This document shows, piece by piece, positions 8,392 to 16,870 of a stretch of 45,270 nt of DNA. Below the pieces are notes generated by a model, which made no database searches, had not been told where the DNA came from, and worked only from the letters and a program-made list of their open reading frames with translations. The position numbers and the translations under genes were made by a program. The DNA lies in NCBI GenBank assembly GCA_049889655.1, contig JBMHCY010000081.1, positions 1 to 45,270 on the forward strand, written 5' to 3'. The DNA comes from UBA1172 sp049889655 (lineage in GTDB: Bacteria; Pseudomonadota; Alphaproteobacteria; Puniceispirillales; UBA1172). Within the stretch, counting starts at the first letter, position 1, and every line of letters starts with the position of its first letter.

Positions 8392-9050
8392 TATTCTGTC
8401 TCCCCTTGAATGATCGTGAAGGCCGCCACCCGTGCCATCAGGCTGGATGTATCGGCCTTGTCGGGGTCAGCGTATATCTCCAGCATATGCCAGTCCAGAC
8501 CTGAAATCATGCCCTCAGCCTGCCATAGGTCAAAGGCCGGGGCGAAAGCGCTTTCTTCAAAATGCATGGCGTTGATCCCGATCAGCGCAAAACACCCCGG
8601 CGTCGCAAGCCTGAAGAGATTGGCCAGAGCCTCAGGGCCGAGATGCCCGTGGGTGAAGGTCCCGCTGCTGATCATCGCGGCATAGCGGCTTGCGGGGAAG
8701 GTCTTCTCATCGGTGAGATCAGCACAATAAAGGCTGTCATAGGCGTTCTTCTCGGTGGCGATATCGAGCATGCCTTGTGAAATGTCCAGCCCGTCCAGCG
8801 GGGCGGTGATGCCGTTCTGGCGCAGCGCGGCCCCGACAACCCCGGTCCCGCAGCCGATATCGGCTATGCGGCCGTTGAGCTGAGGGGCAATGCGGCGGAA
8901 GAGGGCGGCGATGCGTTCTGGATAGGCATAGCCCGAAGCTTCGACAAAATCCTGTTCATAACTGCCGGCCCAGTCATCATAGTACCGCCGGTGATCATCC
9001 GGTGTTTCCAGATGATAGGCTTCGTCACGATGATGCTTGTTGTTCCCCAT
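8391..9050 (-). CDS. Class I SAM-dependent methyltransferase
   Basis: A 219-residue Rossmann-fold methyltransferase. Motif I reads ADIGCGTGVVG (residues 63-73); an acidic residue for the SAM ribose follows in LDGLDIS. The N-terminal YYDDWAGSYEQDF segment resembles small-molecule methyltransferases of the Williams-Beuren/UbiE-like type. The substrate is unknown. It is first in a leftward operon with the 44-residue protein and the deacetylase, and it is divergent from the aldehyde dehydrogenase gene across a 92-base control region. Confidence 0.9.
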   Translation of the reverse strand: MGNNKHHRDEAYHLETPDDHRRYYDDWAGSYEQDFVEASGYAYPERIAALFRRIAPQLNGRIADIGCGTGVVGAALRQNGITAPLDGLDISQGMLDIATEKNAYDSLYCADLTDEKTFPASRYAAMISSGTFTHGHLGPEALANLFRLATPGCFALIGINAMHFEESAFAPAFDLWQAEGMISGLDWHMLEIYADPDKADTSSLMARVAAFTIIQGETE

Positions 9051-9079
9051 GGCGAATATCGTAACACAGCTGGGAGGTG

Positions 9080-9097
9080 GCCAAAATATCTATTGGC
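9080..9097. repeat. Inverted repeat in the divergent methyltransferase/betB control region
   Basis: GCCAA (9080-9084) and TTGGC (9093-9097) flank an 8-base A+T-rich centre, an 18-base imperfect palindrome. Its place between divergent genes suits a regulator site, but the arms are short and chance is possible. Confidence 0.3.
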
Positions 9098-9142
9098 ACG
9101 GCTGGGGTCTGGGACTAGGCTGATTGAAAACCCCGCGAGGTC

Positions 9143-10582
9143 ATGATGCAGAGAATTTCCAGTTACTATGGTGGCAGCCTCCAGTCTTCCGATCAACTGA
9201 AGCGTGTGCCGAAACATTACCCGGCCACAGGTGAGGTGATCGGCGAGGTCGAGATAGCAACCCAGGCCATGATCGACGATGCTGTTGCCAAGGCTGCGGC
9301 AGCACAGCGTCAATGGGCGAAAACCCCGGTCATTGAGCGGGGCCAGATTATGATCGCCTGCGCCCATGCCCTGCGGGCTGCCAATGCCGAACTTTCCCGG
9401 CTTGAGGTCGAGGATGTCGGCAAGGTCTATGGTGAGGCGGTGTCCGCAGATGTTCCCAGCGGGCCTGATGTGCTCGAATATCTTGGGGCTGCGGTGATGA
9501 CCTATACCGGAACCCACCACCAGTGGCAGGATGCCATGGGCTACACGCGGCGGGTACCGCTCGGGGTCTGCGCCGGGATCGGGGCCTGGAACTATCCGGC
9601 TCAGATCGCGCTCTGGAAGGCTTCTCCGGCGATTGCCATGGGCAACGCCTTTATCCTCAAGCCCTCGGAAATGACGCCGCTGGTTGCGTTGCGGATTGTC
9701 GAGATCATGGAAGAGGCCGGGCTGCCCAAGGGGATCATGAACATCATTCAGGGTGATGGTTCCGTCGGGGCGGCACTCTGCCGCCATCCCGGGATTGCCA
9801 AGATATCGCTCACCGGCGGGGTGGAAACAGGACGCCTGATCGCGGCCCAATCTGCCGAAAGCCTCAAGCGGGTGACCCTCGAACTTGGCGGCAAGGCCCC
9901 GCTGATCCTGTTCGATGACTGCGATCTCGACAAAGCCGCACAGGCTGCCCTTGATGCCAATTTCTACACGGCTGGTGAAGTCTGCTCGAACGCCACACGT
10001 GTCTTTGTCCAGCGCGGTATTGCCGATGAAATGCTCGCCCGGATGAAGGCCCTGACCGAAGCCATGCGTGTCGGTGATCCCATGGCCGATGATGTCAGCA
10101 TGGGGGCGTTGATCTCAGAACCTCATCTCAACAAGGTGCTGGGCTATGTTGAAAAGGGTGTCGCCGAGGGAGCTCGGCTGCTGACCGGCGGCAACCGGCT
10201 CCACCCCCAGGGTTTCGAAGGTGGCTATTTCATGGAGCCGACCATTCTGGCTGATTGCCATGATGATATGACGGTGGTCAGGGAGGAGATTTTCGGCCCG
10301 GTGATGAGCGTTCTTGTCTTTGATACCGAAGAGGAGGCCATTGAGCGTGCCAACGCCACCCGCTACGGGCTTGGAGCCGGGCTGTTCACCCGTGATCTCG
10401 CCCGGGCACATCGCGTGGCCGACCAGCTCGAGGCGGGCAATATCTGGGTTAACACCTACAACCTGATCCCGCCCGATATGCCTTTTGGCGGCTCCAAGGA
10501 TTCCGGTTTTGGCCGGGAATCGTCCGCCTACGCATTTGAATCGTACAGCGAGATCAGGGCCACCTATATCGCCCTTGATTGA
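9143..10582 (+). CDS. betB: Aldehyde dehydrogenase, betaine-aldehyde dehydrogenase type
   Basis: An NAD(P)-dependent aldehyde dehydrogenase of 479 residues. Catalytic residues are E247 (TLELGG) and C281 (GEVCSNATRVFV); the second block is typical of BetB-like enzymes, which usually read GQVCxNGTRVFV. The known role is oxidation of betaine aldehyde to glycine betaine, but amino- and guanidino-aldehydes are used by close relatives. An ATG at 9146 is equally likely as start, given GCGAGG just upstream. The gene is followed 18 bases later by a ureohydrolase, which raises the possibility of a role in polyamine or guanidino compound breakdown. No betA or betI is in the window. Confidence 0.85.
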   Translation: MMQRISSYYGGSLQSSDQLKRVPKHYPATGEVIGEVEIATQAMIDDAVAKAAAAQRQWAKTPVIERGQIMIACAHALRAANAELSRLEVEDVGKVYGEAVSADVPSGPDVLEYLGAAVMTYTGTHHQWQDAMGYTRRVPLGVCAGIGAWNYPAQIALWKASPAIAMGNAFILKPSEMTPLVALRIVEIMEEAGLPKGIMNIIQGDGSVGAALCRHPGIAKISLTGGVETGRLIAAQSAESLKRVTLELGGKAPLILFDDCDLDKAAQAALDANFYTAGEVCSNATRVFVQRGIADEMLARMKALTEAMRVGDPMADDVSMGALISEPHLNKVLGYVEKGVAEGARLLTGGNRLHPQGFEGGYFMEPTILADCHDDMTVVREEIFGPVMSVLVFDTEEEAIERANATRYGLGAGLFTRDLARAHRVADQLEAGNIWVNTYNLIPPDMPFGGSKDSGFGRESSAYAFESYSEIRATYIALD

Positions 10583-10600
10583 TCAGCAAAGGAGTATGTC

Positions 10601-11572
10601 ATGACGGAGTCCAATTTTTTCGAGCCTGTATCAGGGGCAGTGCTGCCGCGGTTTGCCGGTGTCCCGAGTTTCATGCGACTGCCGGCGATCGATTTCGACC
10701 ATGACCGTATCGGTGATGTTGATATTGGTCTTGTCGGTGTGCCGTGGGACGGCGGTACCACCAACCGCCCGGGAGCCCGCCATGGCCCGCGCCAGTTGCG
10801 CGATCTTTCGACGATGATCCGGGCGACTCATCCGGTTTCCTATATTTCACCTTTCAAGATGACCAACTGTGCCGATCTCGGGGATTGCCCGATCAACCCG
10901 GCTGATCTCAATGACACGCTTGACCGGGTGACCGCGTTCTACGCTGAAATGCAGAAACGCGGTATCATCCCGATGACGGCGGGGGGTGATCACCTCGTTT
11001 CCCTGCCGGTGTTGCGGGGGCTGGCCGCTGACGGGCCGTTGGGGATGATCCATTTCGATGCCCATACCGATCTCTTCGATTCCTATTTTGACGGCTTCAA
11101 ATACACCCACGGGACGCCGTTCCGCCGGGCGATTGAAGAAGGCCTGCTTGATCCCAAGCGGGTGGTTCAGATCGGCATCCGCGGGACGATGTATGATGGT
11201 GAGGATATCGAGTGGGGCCGCGCCAACGGCGTTACCATCATCACCATGGATGAGTTTGCCGAGCGCAGCATCGCTGAGGTCATGGCCGAAGCCCGCGGTA
11301 TTGTTGGTGACCAGCCAACCTATGTCAGTTTCGATATTGATTGCATCGACCCGGCTTTTGCACCGGGGACAGGCACACCGGAAATCGGCGGTTTCACCAC
11401 TCGCGAAGCGCAGTTGCTTGTCCGCCAGTTGAAGGGGCTCAACCTTGTTGGGGCAGATCTGGTTGAGGTCTCTCCGCCTTTTGACGAAACCGGCAACACC
11501 GCCTGGGTTGGCGTGTCGATCATGTTCGAGCTGCTCTGTATGCTGGCGGTGGCGGTCGACCAGCGGCGGTGA
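10601..11572 (+). CDS. speB: Agmatinase/guanidino-acid ureohydrolase
   Basis: A binuclear-metal ureohydrolase of 323 residues that releases urea from a guanidino substrate. All metal-ligand motifs are present: H131 (GGDH), D153/H155/D157 (HFDAHTD), D245 and D247 (SFDIDCIDP), plus PGTGTPE. Agmatinases, guanidinobutyrases and guanidinopropionases share these motifs and cannot be separated here; the symbol is a family default. The neighbouring aldehyde dehydrogenase would fit a guanidinobutyraldehyde-to-GABA route or putrescine breakdown. Its TGA overlaps the next gene's ATG by one base (TGATG). Confidence 0.82.
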   Translation: MTESNFFEPVSGAVLPRFAGVPSFMRLPAIDFDHDRIGDVDIGLVGVPWDGGTTNRPGARHGPRQLRDLSTMIRATHPVSYISPFKMTNCADLGDCPINPADLNDTLDRVTAFYAEMQKRGIIPMTAGGDHLVSLPVLRGLAADGPLGMIHFDAHTDLFDSYFDGFKYTHGTPFRRAIEEGLLDPKRVVQIGIRGTMYDGEDIEWGRANGVTIITMDEFAERSIAEVMAEARGIVGDQPTYVSFDIDCIDPAFAPGTGTPEIGGFTTREAQLLVRQLKGLNLVGADLVEVSPPFDETGNTAWVGVSIMFELLCMLAVAVDQRR

Positions 11573-12099
11573 TGGCAGGGCCTGAAACAAAGGCGACCCG
11601 TCATGTCGCGGCAGTTCTTGCCGAACACGGCATGGATGATCGGCTGAAAGCACTGGATGAAACAGCCCGCAGTGCCGAAGAGGCGGCTCTTGCGCTCGGG
11701 GTTCCGGTCGAGGCGATCGTCAAGACCCTGGTCTTTGACTATACCCCCGATGACGGCCCCCTTGCCGGGCAGGTCATGCCGCTGGCCGTGCTGATCAGCG
11801 GTGATCGCCGCTGCCTTGTGGAGGCGATCCCGAAAGTCCTGGGGCTTGGCGGCAAGGTCGTGCGGCCGGATGCAGCCCGGGTCAAGGCGATCACAGGCTA
11901 TTCGATCGGCGGTGTCTCGCCGGTGGGGCTCAGCGAGGATGTGGTGGTGCTGATCGATGCGGCCCTGACGCGGAGTGATATTGTCTGGGCGGCGGCCGGG
12001 CACACGCATCTTGTTTTCGGCTGCAGTTTTGCTGAACTCGAACGGCTGACCGGCGGCCGTGTCACTGGTGATATCAGCGGGGTGATGGAAACCTGTTGA
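11572..12099 (+). CDS. YbaK/ProX-type aminoacyl-tRNA deacylase-like protein
   Basis: A 175-residue single-domain protein of the YbaK/PrdX editing family, which hydrolyses mischarged aminoacyl-tRNAs such as Cys- or Ala-tRNA(Pro). Family blocks seen are the region around VEAIVKTLVF, with the conserved lysine, the GYSIGGVSPVG loop and the C-terminal GHTHLVFGCSFAEL. It starts at the ATG at 11572, overlapping the ureohydrolase stop by one base, so translation is coupled. The amino acid specificity is unknown, and the link to the neighbouring pathway may be positional only. Confidence 0.88.
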   Translation: MAGPETKATRHVAAVLAEHGMDDRLKALDETARSAEEAALALGVPVEAIVKTLVFDYTPDDGPLAGQVMPLAVLISGDRRCLVEAIPKVLGLGGKVVRPDAARVKAITGYSIGGVSPVGLSEDVVVLIDAALTRSDIVWAAAGHTHLVFGCSFAELERLTGGRVTGDISGVMETC

Positions 12100-12160
12100 T
12101 CCCCGCGCCATGATGGGGAAAAATAGCCCTAACGCATACTTTCCGGCGGAGGATACTGCC

Positions 12161-12781
12161 ATGGATGATAAAACCGTATCATTCATCCGCATGGATGAAG
12201 GCACTTACGAAGATTACCAGATGCTGGCCGAACTCGAACATGGCTACGTGGCCATGACCGCTGACCGGGTGCTGGCCCAGCTGGCGCTTCAGGCCACCGA
12301 AACCTTAAGCGGTTACAAGATCAACCGGCTTGAACACGGGCTGCAATCGGCGGCCCGGGCGGAATATGACGGGGCGGATATCGACTGGATCGTCGCAGCC
12401 CTAATTCACGATATCGGTGATGGTCTGGCACCGCAGAATCACGATCGGATGGCGGCTGAGGTCATTCGCCCCTTTGTTCGTGAAGAAGTCACCTGGGTTG
12501 TCGAAAAGCACGGCATTTTCCAGATGAAATATTACGGCCATCATTACGGCTGGGATGCTGACAAGCGTGATGAATTCCGCGACAACCCCTATTGGCAGAG
12601 TTGCGCCGATTTCTGTGAACGCTGGGATCAGATGTCGTTTGACCCCGATTACCCCATGCCCGGGCTGGACCATTTTGAACCGATGGTGCGGGAGGTTTTC
12701 GGCCGCAAAGCCTATGATGAGGCCCATACCATGCCCGGGGTTGTTGTCGGCCTGCCTGCCGACCGCCATCCGCGGGTCTAA
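12161..12781 (+). CDS. HD-domain protein resembling PhnZ/TmpB-type diiron oxygenases
   Basis: A 206-residue HD-domain protein. Candidate metal ligands follow the six-residue pattern H59, H83-D84 (LIHDIGD), H94, H117 (EKHGIF) and D156, which matches in order the H-HD-H-H-D set of PhnZ-like mixed-valence diiron oxygenases as well as diiron HD phosphohydrolases. The block NRLEHGLQSA also resembles that group. I start at the ATG at 12161, with GGAGGA 7 bases before it. The gene follows the YbaK-like gene by 61 bases and precedes fbp by 21. Substrate and reaction (oxygenase or phosphohydrolase) cannot be told from sequence alone. Confidence 0.75.
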   Translation: MDDKTVSFIRMDEGTYEDYQMLAELEHGYVAMTADRVLAQLALQATETLSGYKINRLEHGLQSAARAEYDGADIDWIVAALIHDIGDGLAPQNHDRMAAEVIRPFVREEVTWVVEKHGIFQMKYYGHHYGWDADKRDEFRDNPYWQSCADFCERWDQMSFDPDYPMPGLDHFEPMVREVFGRKAYDEAHTMPGVVVGLPADRHPRV

Positions 12782-12802
12782 CCTTCAGTTCCGGAAGTTT
12801 TC

Positions 12803-13768
12803 ATGAATCTTGATGTTTTTCTCGATCAGGCCGTGGCGGCAGGCCACACGGATCATGATTGTGTTTCGGTTATCACCGGGCTTGCCGAGGCCGCCATCGC
12901 CATTACGGCATTGATCGGCCAGAACGGGATCAGCAGTGATCTCGGCGATGAGCTGGACGGCACCAACAGCGATGGCGATACCCAGAAAGCCCTCGATGTC
13001 CGGGCTGAAGAGATGATCCTTGAAAGCCTCAGTGGCAGCGGGGCGATGGCACTGCTTTCCGAAGAACAGGAAGACCCGGTTCCGGTAAACCCGGCGGGCT
13101 CGTTGATCGTTGCCGTTGATCCCCTCGACGGATCATCGAATATCAGCGTCAATGTCACCATCGGGACGATCTTCTCGATCCTGCCCCGGGGTGATGTTCT
13201 GCAGAAGGGGCGGGCCCAGCGGGCGGCCGGTTTCTTCACCTACGGGCCGCAGACCACCCTGATCCTCGGCTTTGCCGATGGTGGCGGGGTTGCCTGTTTT
13301 GTGCTGGACCCGGCAAGCCGCCGTTTTGTGGCCCTCGAAACCGATGTGCGGATCCCGCCCGAAACCAATGAATTCGCCATCAATGCTGCTTATGCCAACC
13401 ACTGGTTCCCGCCTGTCCGGGGCTGGATGGATGATGTGCTGGCGGGTAAGGATGGCCCCCGGGGGCAATCGTTCCGGATGCGCTGGGTCGGCTCGCTGGT
13501 GGCTGATGCCTGGCGAATCTTCCGCCGTGGCGGGGTCTTTCTTTATCCCGGCGATGCCCGCAAGGGGCAGGAAGAGGGGCGGCTGCGGCTTGTCTATGAA
13601 GCCAATCCCATCGCTTTTCTGGCGGAAAAAGCCGGTGGCCGGGCGACACTGGGGGCGGCGGCTGTGCTTGATCTGCAGCCGGAAAGCCTGCACCAGCGGG
13701 TGCCGCTGATTTTTGGCTCCCGCGAGGAAGTGCATCTGCTTGAAGAATGGCATCGCCGAGAGGGCTGA
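12803..13768 (+). CDS. fbp: Fructose-1,6-bisphosphatase, class I
   Basis: Hydrolyses fructose 1,6-bisphosphate to fructose 6-phosphate in gluconeogenesis or the Calvin cycle. The 321-residue protein has the class I metal site: SEEQED at 86-91 and D106-P107-L108-D109-G110-S111-S112, followed by the substrate-binding segment GRLRLVYEANPIAFLAEKAGG. GGAAG lies 7 bases before the ATG. It heads a fbp-tkt-gap-rpe series on one strand, an order reminiscent of cbb operons, though no RuBisCO or phosphoribulokinase gene is in the window. Confidence 0.94.
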   Translation: MNLDVFLDQAVAAGHTDHDCVSVITGLAEAAIAITALIGQNGISSDLGDELDGTNSDGDTQKALDVRAEEMILESLSGSGAMALLSEEQEDPVPVNPAGSLIVAVDPLDGSSNISVNVTIGTIFSILPRGDVLQKGRAQRAAGFFTYGPQTTLILGFADGGGVACFVLDPASRRFVALETDVRIPPETNEFAINAAYANHWFPPVRGWMDDVLAGKDGPRGQSFRMRWVGSLVADAWRIFRRGGVFLYPGDARKGQEEGRLRLVYEANPIAFLAEKAGGRATLGAAAVLDLQPESLHQRVPLIFGSREEVHLLEEWHRREG

Positions 13769-13782
13769 GCGCAAGCCGATGG

Positions 13783-13811
13783 TTGAAGCCGCAGGCAAGG
13801 CTTGCTATTAA
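13783..13811 (+). promoter_or_regulatory. Predicted promoter of tkt
   Basis: TTGAAG (13783-13788) and TATTAA (13806-13811) are separated by exactly 17 bases and lie about 40 bases upstream of the transketolase start. This would let tkt-gap-rpe be transcribed independently of fbp. Confidence 0.5.
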
Positions 13812-13851
13812 TACACCGCAACAAGAGCCCTTTCGGGCGGTCAGTGAGATC

Positions 13852-15843
13852 ATGATGACAAGTGCCCCTTCCTCTCTCTCGTCCAAGATGGCCGACGCCA
13901 TCCGTTTTCTTTCAATGGATGCTGTTCAGGCGGCCAAATCCGGTCACCCGGGGATGCCGATGGGGATGGCTGATGTGGCGACAGTGCTGTTCGCCGATTT
14001 CATCAAGCTCAATCCGAAAGACCCGCAATGGCCGGACCGTGACAGATTTGTCCTTTCCGCCGGGCATGGCTCGATGCTTCATTATGCGCTGAACCATCTC
14101 CTCGGCTATGAAGACATGACGATCGATCAGGTGCGGCATTTCCGTCAACTCGGGTCGATCACCGCCGGGCATCCCGAATACGGCATGGCAGCCGGGATTG
14201 AGACCACCACCGGCCCGCTTGGCCAGGGGCTGGCCACATCGGTGGGGATGGCGCTTGCAGAACGCATCATGGCTGCCCGTTTCGGCAGTAATCTTGTCGA
14301 TCACCGCACCTGGGTGATCGCCGGTGACGGCTGTCTTCAGGAAGGCATCAGTCATGAGGCGATTGATCTCGCCGGGCATCTCAAACTGGGCAAACTGACT
14401 GTATTCTGGGATGACAATGCCATCTCGATTGATGGCGGCACGGATCTTTCCACCTCAACCAACCAGCTGGCGCGGTTCCGCGCTGCAGGCTGGCACGTTC
14501 AGGAAATTGACGGCCATGACCATGGCCAGATCAGTACCGCGATCACAGCCGCGATGGCCAGCCGCAAGCCCTCGGTGATCGCCTGCAAAACAACAATCGG
14601 TTTCGGGGCCCCCAATCTGGCCGGCACCGCCAAGACCCATGGCGCACCCCTTGGTGATGAGGAAATCGCCGCTGCCCGTGTGGCCCTCGGCTGGACCCAT
14701 GCACCGTTTGAAATTCCGGCCGATGTGGCCACGGGCTGGGCGGCAGCGGCTGAACGCAGCCTCGGCGATTATCAGGGCTGGCAGGAAAGGCTTGATGCCT
14801 CACCCAGGCGCAAACGTTTTCTCGCTGCCCTTGAGGGCGGCATGCCGCCAAAAGTTTCCAAGGCGATCAAATCCTGGCGGCAGCAACTGATCGATGAAGC
14901 CCCGAAACTTGCCACCCGGCAATCAAGCCAGAAAGCGCTTGAGGTGATCAACGCTGCCACAGACCTGACCATCGGGGGGTCGGCAGACCTGACCGGATCG
15001 AACCTCACCAAGACAGAGGATACAGCCCCGATCACCCCGGGCAAATTCAAGGGTCGCTATGTCCATTACGGCATTCGTGAGCATGGCATGGCTGCCGCGA
15101 TGAACGGCATGGCACTGCATGGCGGGCTTGTGCCCTATGGCGGGACTTTTCTCGTCTTTGCCGATTACGCCCGTGGGGCGATGCGGCTGTCGGCATTGAT
15201 GAAGCAGCGTGTGATCTATGTCATGACCCATGATTCCATCGGCCTCGGTGAAGACGGGCCGACCCACCAGCCGATCGAGCATCTGGCCATGTTGCGCGCC
15301 ACCCCGAACATGAACGTCTTCCGCCCCGGTGATGCGGTTGAGGTTGCCGAAGCCTGGGAAGCGGCCCTGATGAGCCGTGAAACTCCTTCGGTTCTGGCGC
15401 TTTCGCGGCAAGGGACGCCGACCCTGCGTGAGGGCAAGGCCGGTGACAATAAGGTCATGAAAGGTGGCTATGTGCTGCGCGAGGCTTCCGGCAAGCGCGA
15501 TGCAACCCTGATCGCCACAGGCACTGAACTGGCGATTGCCTGTGATGCTGCGGCGCTCCTCAAAGAGCAATACGCGCTCCATGTCGCGGTCGTTTCAATG
15601 CCCTGCTGGGAGCTGTTCGATGCCCAGGATGCGGAATACCGCGCCGCCGTGCTGGGTGATGCCCCGCGGATTGCGGTTGAGGCCGGGATCGGTTTCGGCT
15701 GGGAACGCTATACCGGGGCCGATGGTGCCTTCGTCGGCATGAACAGTTTCGGTGAATCCGCCCCGGGCCCGTCGCTTTACGAGCATTTCGGGATCACCGC
15801 TCCGGCGATTGCCGCCACCGTCGTTTCCACCATTCAATCCTGA
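13852..15843 (+). CDS. tkt: Transketolase
   Basis: A thiamine-diphosphate enzyme that moves two-carbon units between sugar phosphates in the pentose phosphate and Calvin pathways. With the start at 13852 (or the adjacent ATG at 13855) it has 663 residues, the usual length; an earlier ATG at 13747 would overlap fbp and add 35 atypical residues. Visible motifs are KSGHPGMPMGMAD, AGHPEYG, TTGPLGQGL, the GDGCLQEGISHEA cofactor site and the C-terminal-domain DSIGLGEDGPTHQPIEHL. It is followed after 10 bases by gap. Confidence 0.95.
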   Translation: MMTSAPSSLSSKMADAIRFLSMDAVQAAKSGHPGMPMGMADVATVLFADFIKLNPKDPQWPDRDRFVLSAGHGSMLHYALNHLLGYEDMTIDQVRHFRQLGSITAGHPEYGMAAGIETTTGPLGQGLATSVGMALAERIMAARFGSNLVDHRTWVIAGDGCLQEGISHEAIDLAGHLKLGKLTVFWDDNAISIDGGTDLSTSTNQLARFRAAGWHVQEIDGHDHGQISTAITAAMASRKPSVIACKTTIGFGAPNLAGTAKTHGAPLGDEEIAAARVALGWTHAPFEIPADVATGWAAAAERSLGDYQGWQERLDASPRRKRFLAALEGGMPPKVSKAIKSWRQQLIDEAPKLATRQSSQKALEVINAATDLTIGGSADLTGSNLTKTEDTAPITPGKFKGRYVHYGIREHGMAAAMNGMALHGGLVPYGGTFLVFADYARGAMRLSALMKQRVIYVMTHDSIGLGEDGPTHQPIEHLAMLRATPNMNVFRPGDAVEVAEAWEAALMSRETPSVLALSRQGTPTLREGKAGDNKVMKGGYVLREASGKRDATLIATGTELAIACDAAALLKEQYALHVAVVSMPCWELFDAQDAEYRAAVLGDAPRIAVEAGIGFGWERYTGADGAFVGMNSFGESAPGPSLYEHFGITAPAIAATVVSTIQS

Positions 15844-15853
15844 GAAAGATACC

Positions 15854-16867
15854 ATGCCATTAAGAGTTGCCATTAACGGGTTTGGTCGCATCGGCCGCAC
15901 TGTGCTTCGCAGCATTCTTGAAGAAAACCGTGATGAGGTCGAGGTTGTTGCCATTAACGGCACGGCCCCTGTCGAGACGCTCGCCCATCTGCTGAAATAC
16001 GACAGTGTCCACGGCCGTTATCGCGGCGATGTCAGCACCGGTGAGGATTTCATTGATGCCGGTCGCGGGCCGATGAAGATCACCGCCAGCCGTGATCCTG
16101 CAACGCTGCCCTGGGGCGAGATGGGGGTCGATCTCGTCTTTGAGTGTACCGGTGCGTTCAATGATCGGGAGAAGGCGGCTGCGCATCTTGCCAGCGGGGC
16201 AAAGCGGGTGCTGATCTCCGCACCGGCGAAAAACGCCGATCTGACGGTTGTCTACGGCGTCAATCATGACAGCCTCACCGCCGATCATCATATCGTCTCC
16301 AACGCATCCTGCACCACCAACTGCCTCGCCCCGATCGCCAAGGTTCTGCATGAGACTGTCGGAATTGAGCAGGGTTTTATGACGACGATCCACAGTTACA
16401 CGACGGATCAGCGGCTGCTCGACAACACCCATAAGGATCTCTACCGTGCCCGTTCCGCCGCCATGAGCCTTGTCCCCACCACCACCGGGGCGGCCAAGGC
16501 TGTCGGGATGGTCCTGCCTGATCTCGATGGCAGGCTCGATGGTGTCGCGATGCGTGTGCCGACCCCGAATGTCTCGGTGGTCGATCTCAAGTTCATGCCG
16601 TCTCGGTCAACCTCTGCCGATGAGATCAACAGCCTCATGAAAGCCGCCTCCGAAGGGGCGTTTGCGGGCGTCATTGGCTACACTGATGAAAAACTGGTAT
16701 CATCCGATTTTGTGCATGACCCGCATTCATCGATCTTCCACGCTGATCAGACCAAGGTCATGGCCGGAGGATTGTGTCGTGTCATGTCATGGTATGATAA
16801 CGAGTGGGGTTTTTCCTGCCGCATGGTTGATACCGCCGTCGCCATGGGCGGGTTGCTCCGGGGCTGA
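15854..16867 (+). CDS. gap: Glyceraldehyde-3-phosphate dehydrogenase, GapB-like cofactor site
   Basis: Interconverts glyceraldehyde 3-phosphate and 1,3-bisphosphoglycerate. The 337-residue protein carries GFGRIGR near the N-terminus and the catalytic C153 in ASCTTNCLAP. Where NAD-type enzymes have Asn-Asp after the second strand, this one has N35-G36 (VVAINGTAPVETLAHLLKYD), closer to Bacillus GapB, whose lack of that aspartate goes with NADP use. The anabolic direction would fit its place with fbp and tkt. The start at 15854 gives the standard N-terminus; an upstream reading into tkt is not used. rpe follows after three bases. Confidence 0.93.
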   Translation: MPLRVAINGFGRIGRTVLRSILEENRDEVEVVAINGTAPVETLAHLLKYDSVHGRYRGDVSTGEDFIDAGRGPMKITASRDPATLPWGEMGVDLVFECTGAFNDREKAAAHLASGAKRVLISAPAKNADLTVVYGVNHDSLTADHHIVSNASCTTNCLAPIAKVLHETVGIEQGFMTTIHSYTTDQRLLDNTHKDLYRARSAAMSLVPTTTGAAKAVGMVLPDLDGRLDGVAMRVPTPNVSVVDLKFMPSRSTSADEINSLMKAASEGAFAGVIGYTDEKLVSSDFVHDPHSSIFHADQTKVMAGGLCRVMSWYDNEWGFSCRMVDTAVAMGGLLRG

Positions 16868-16870
16868 GGC

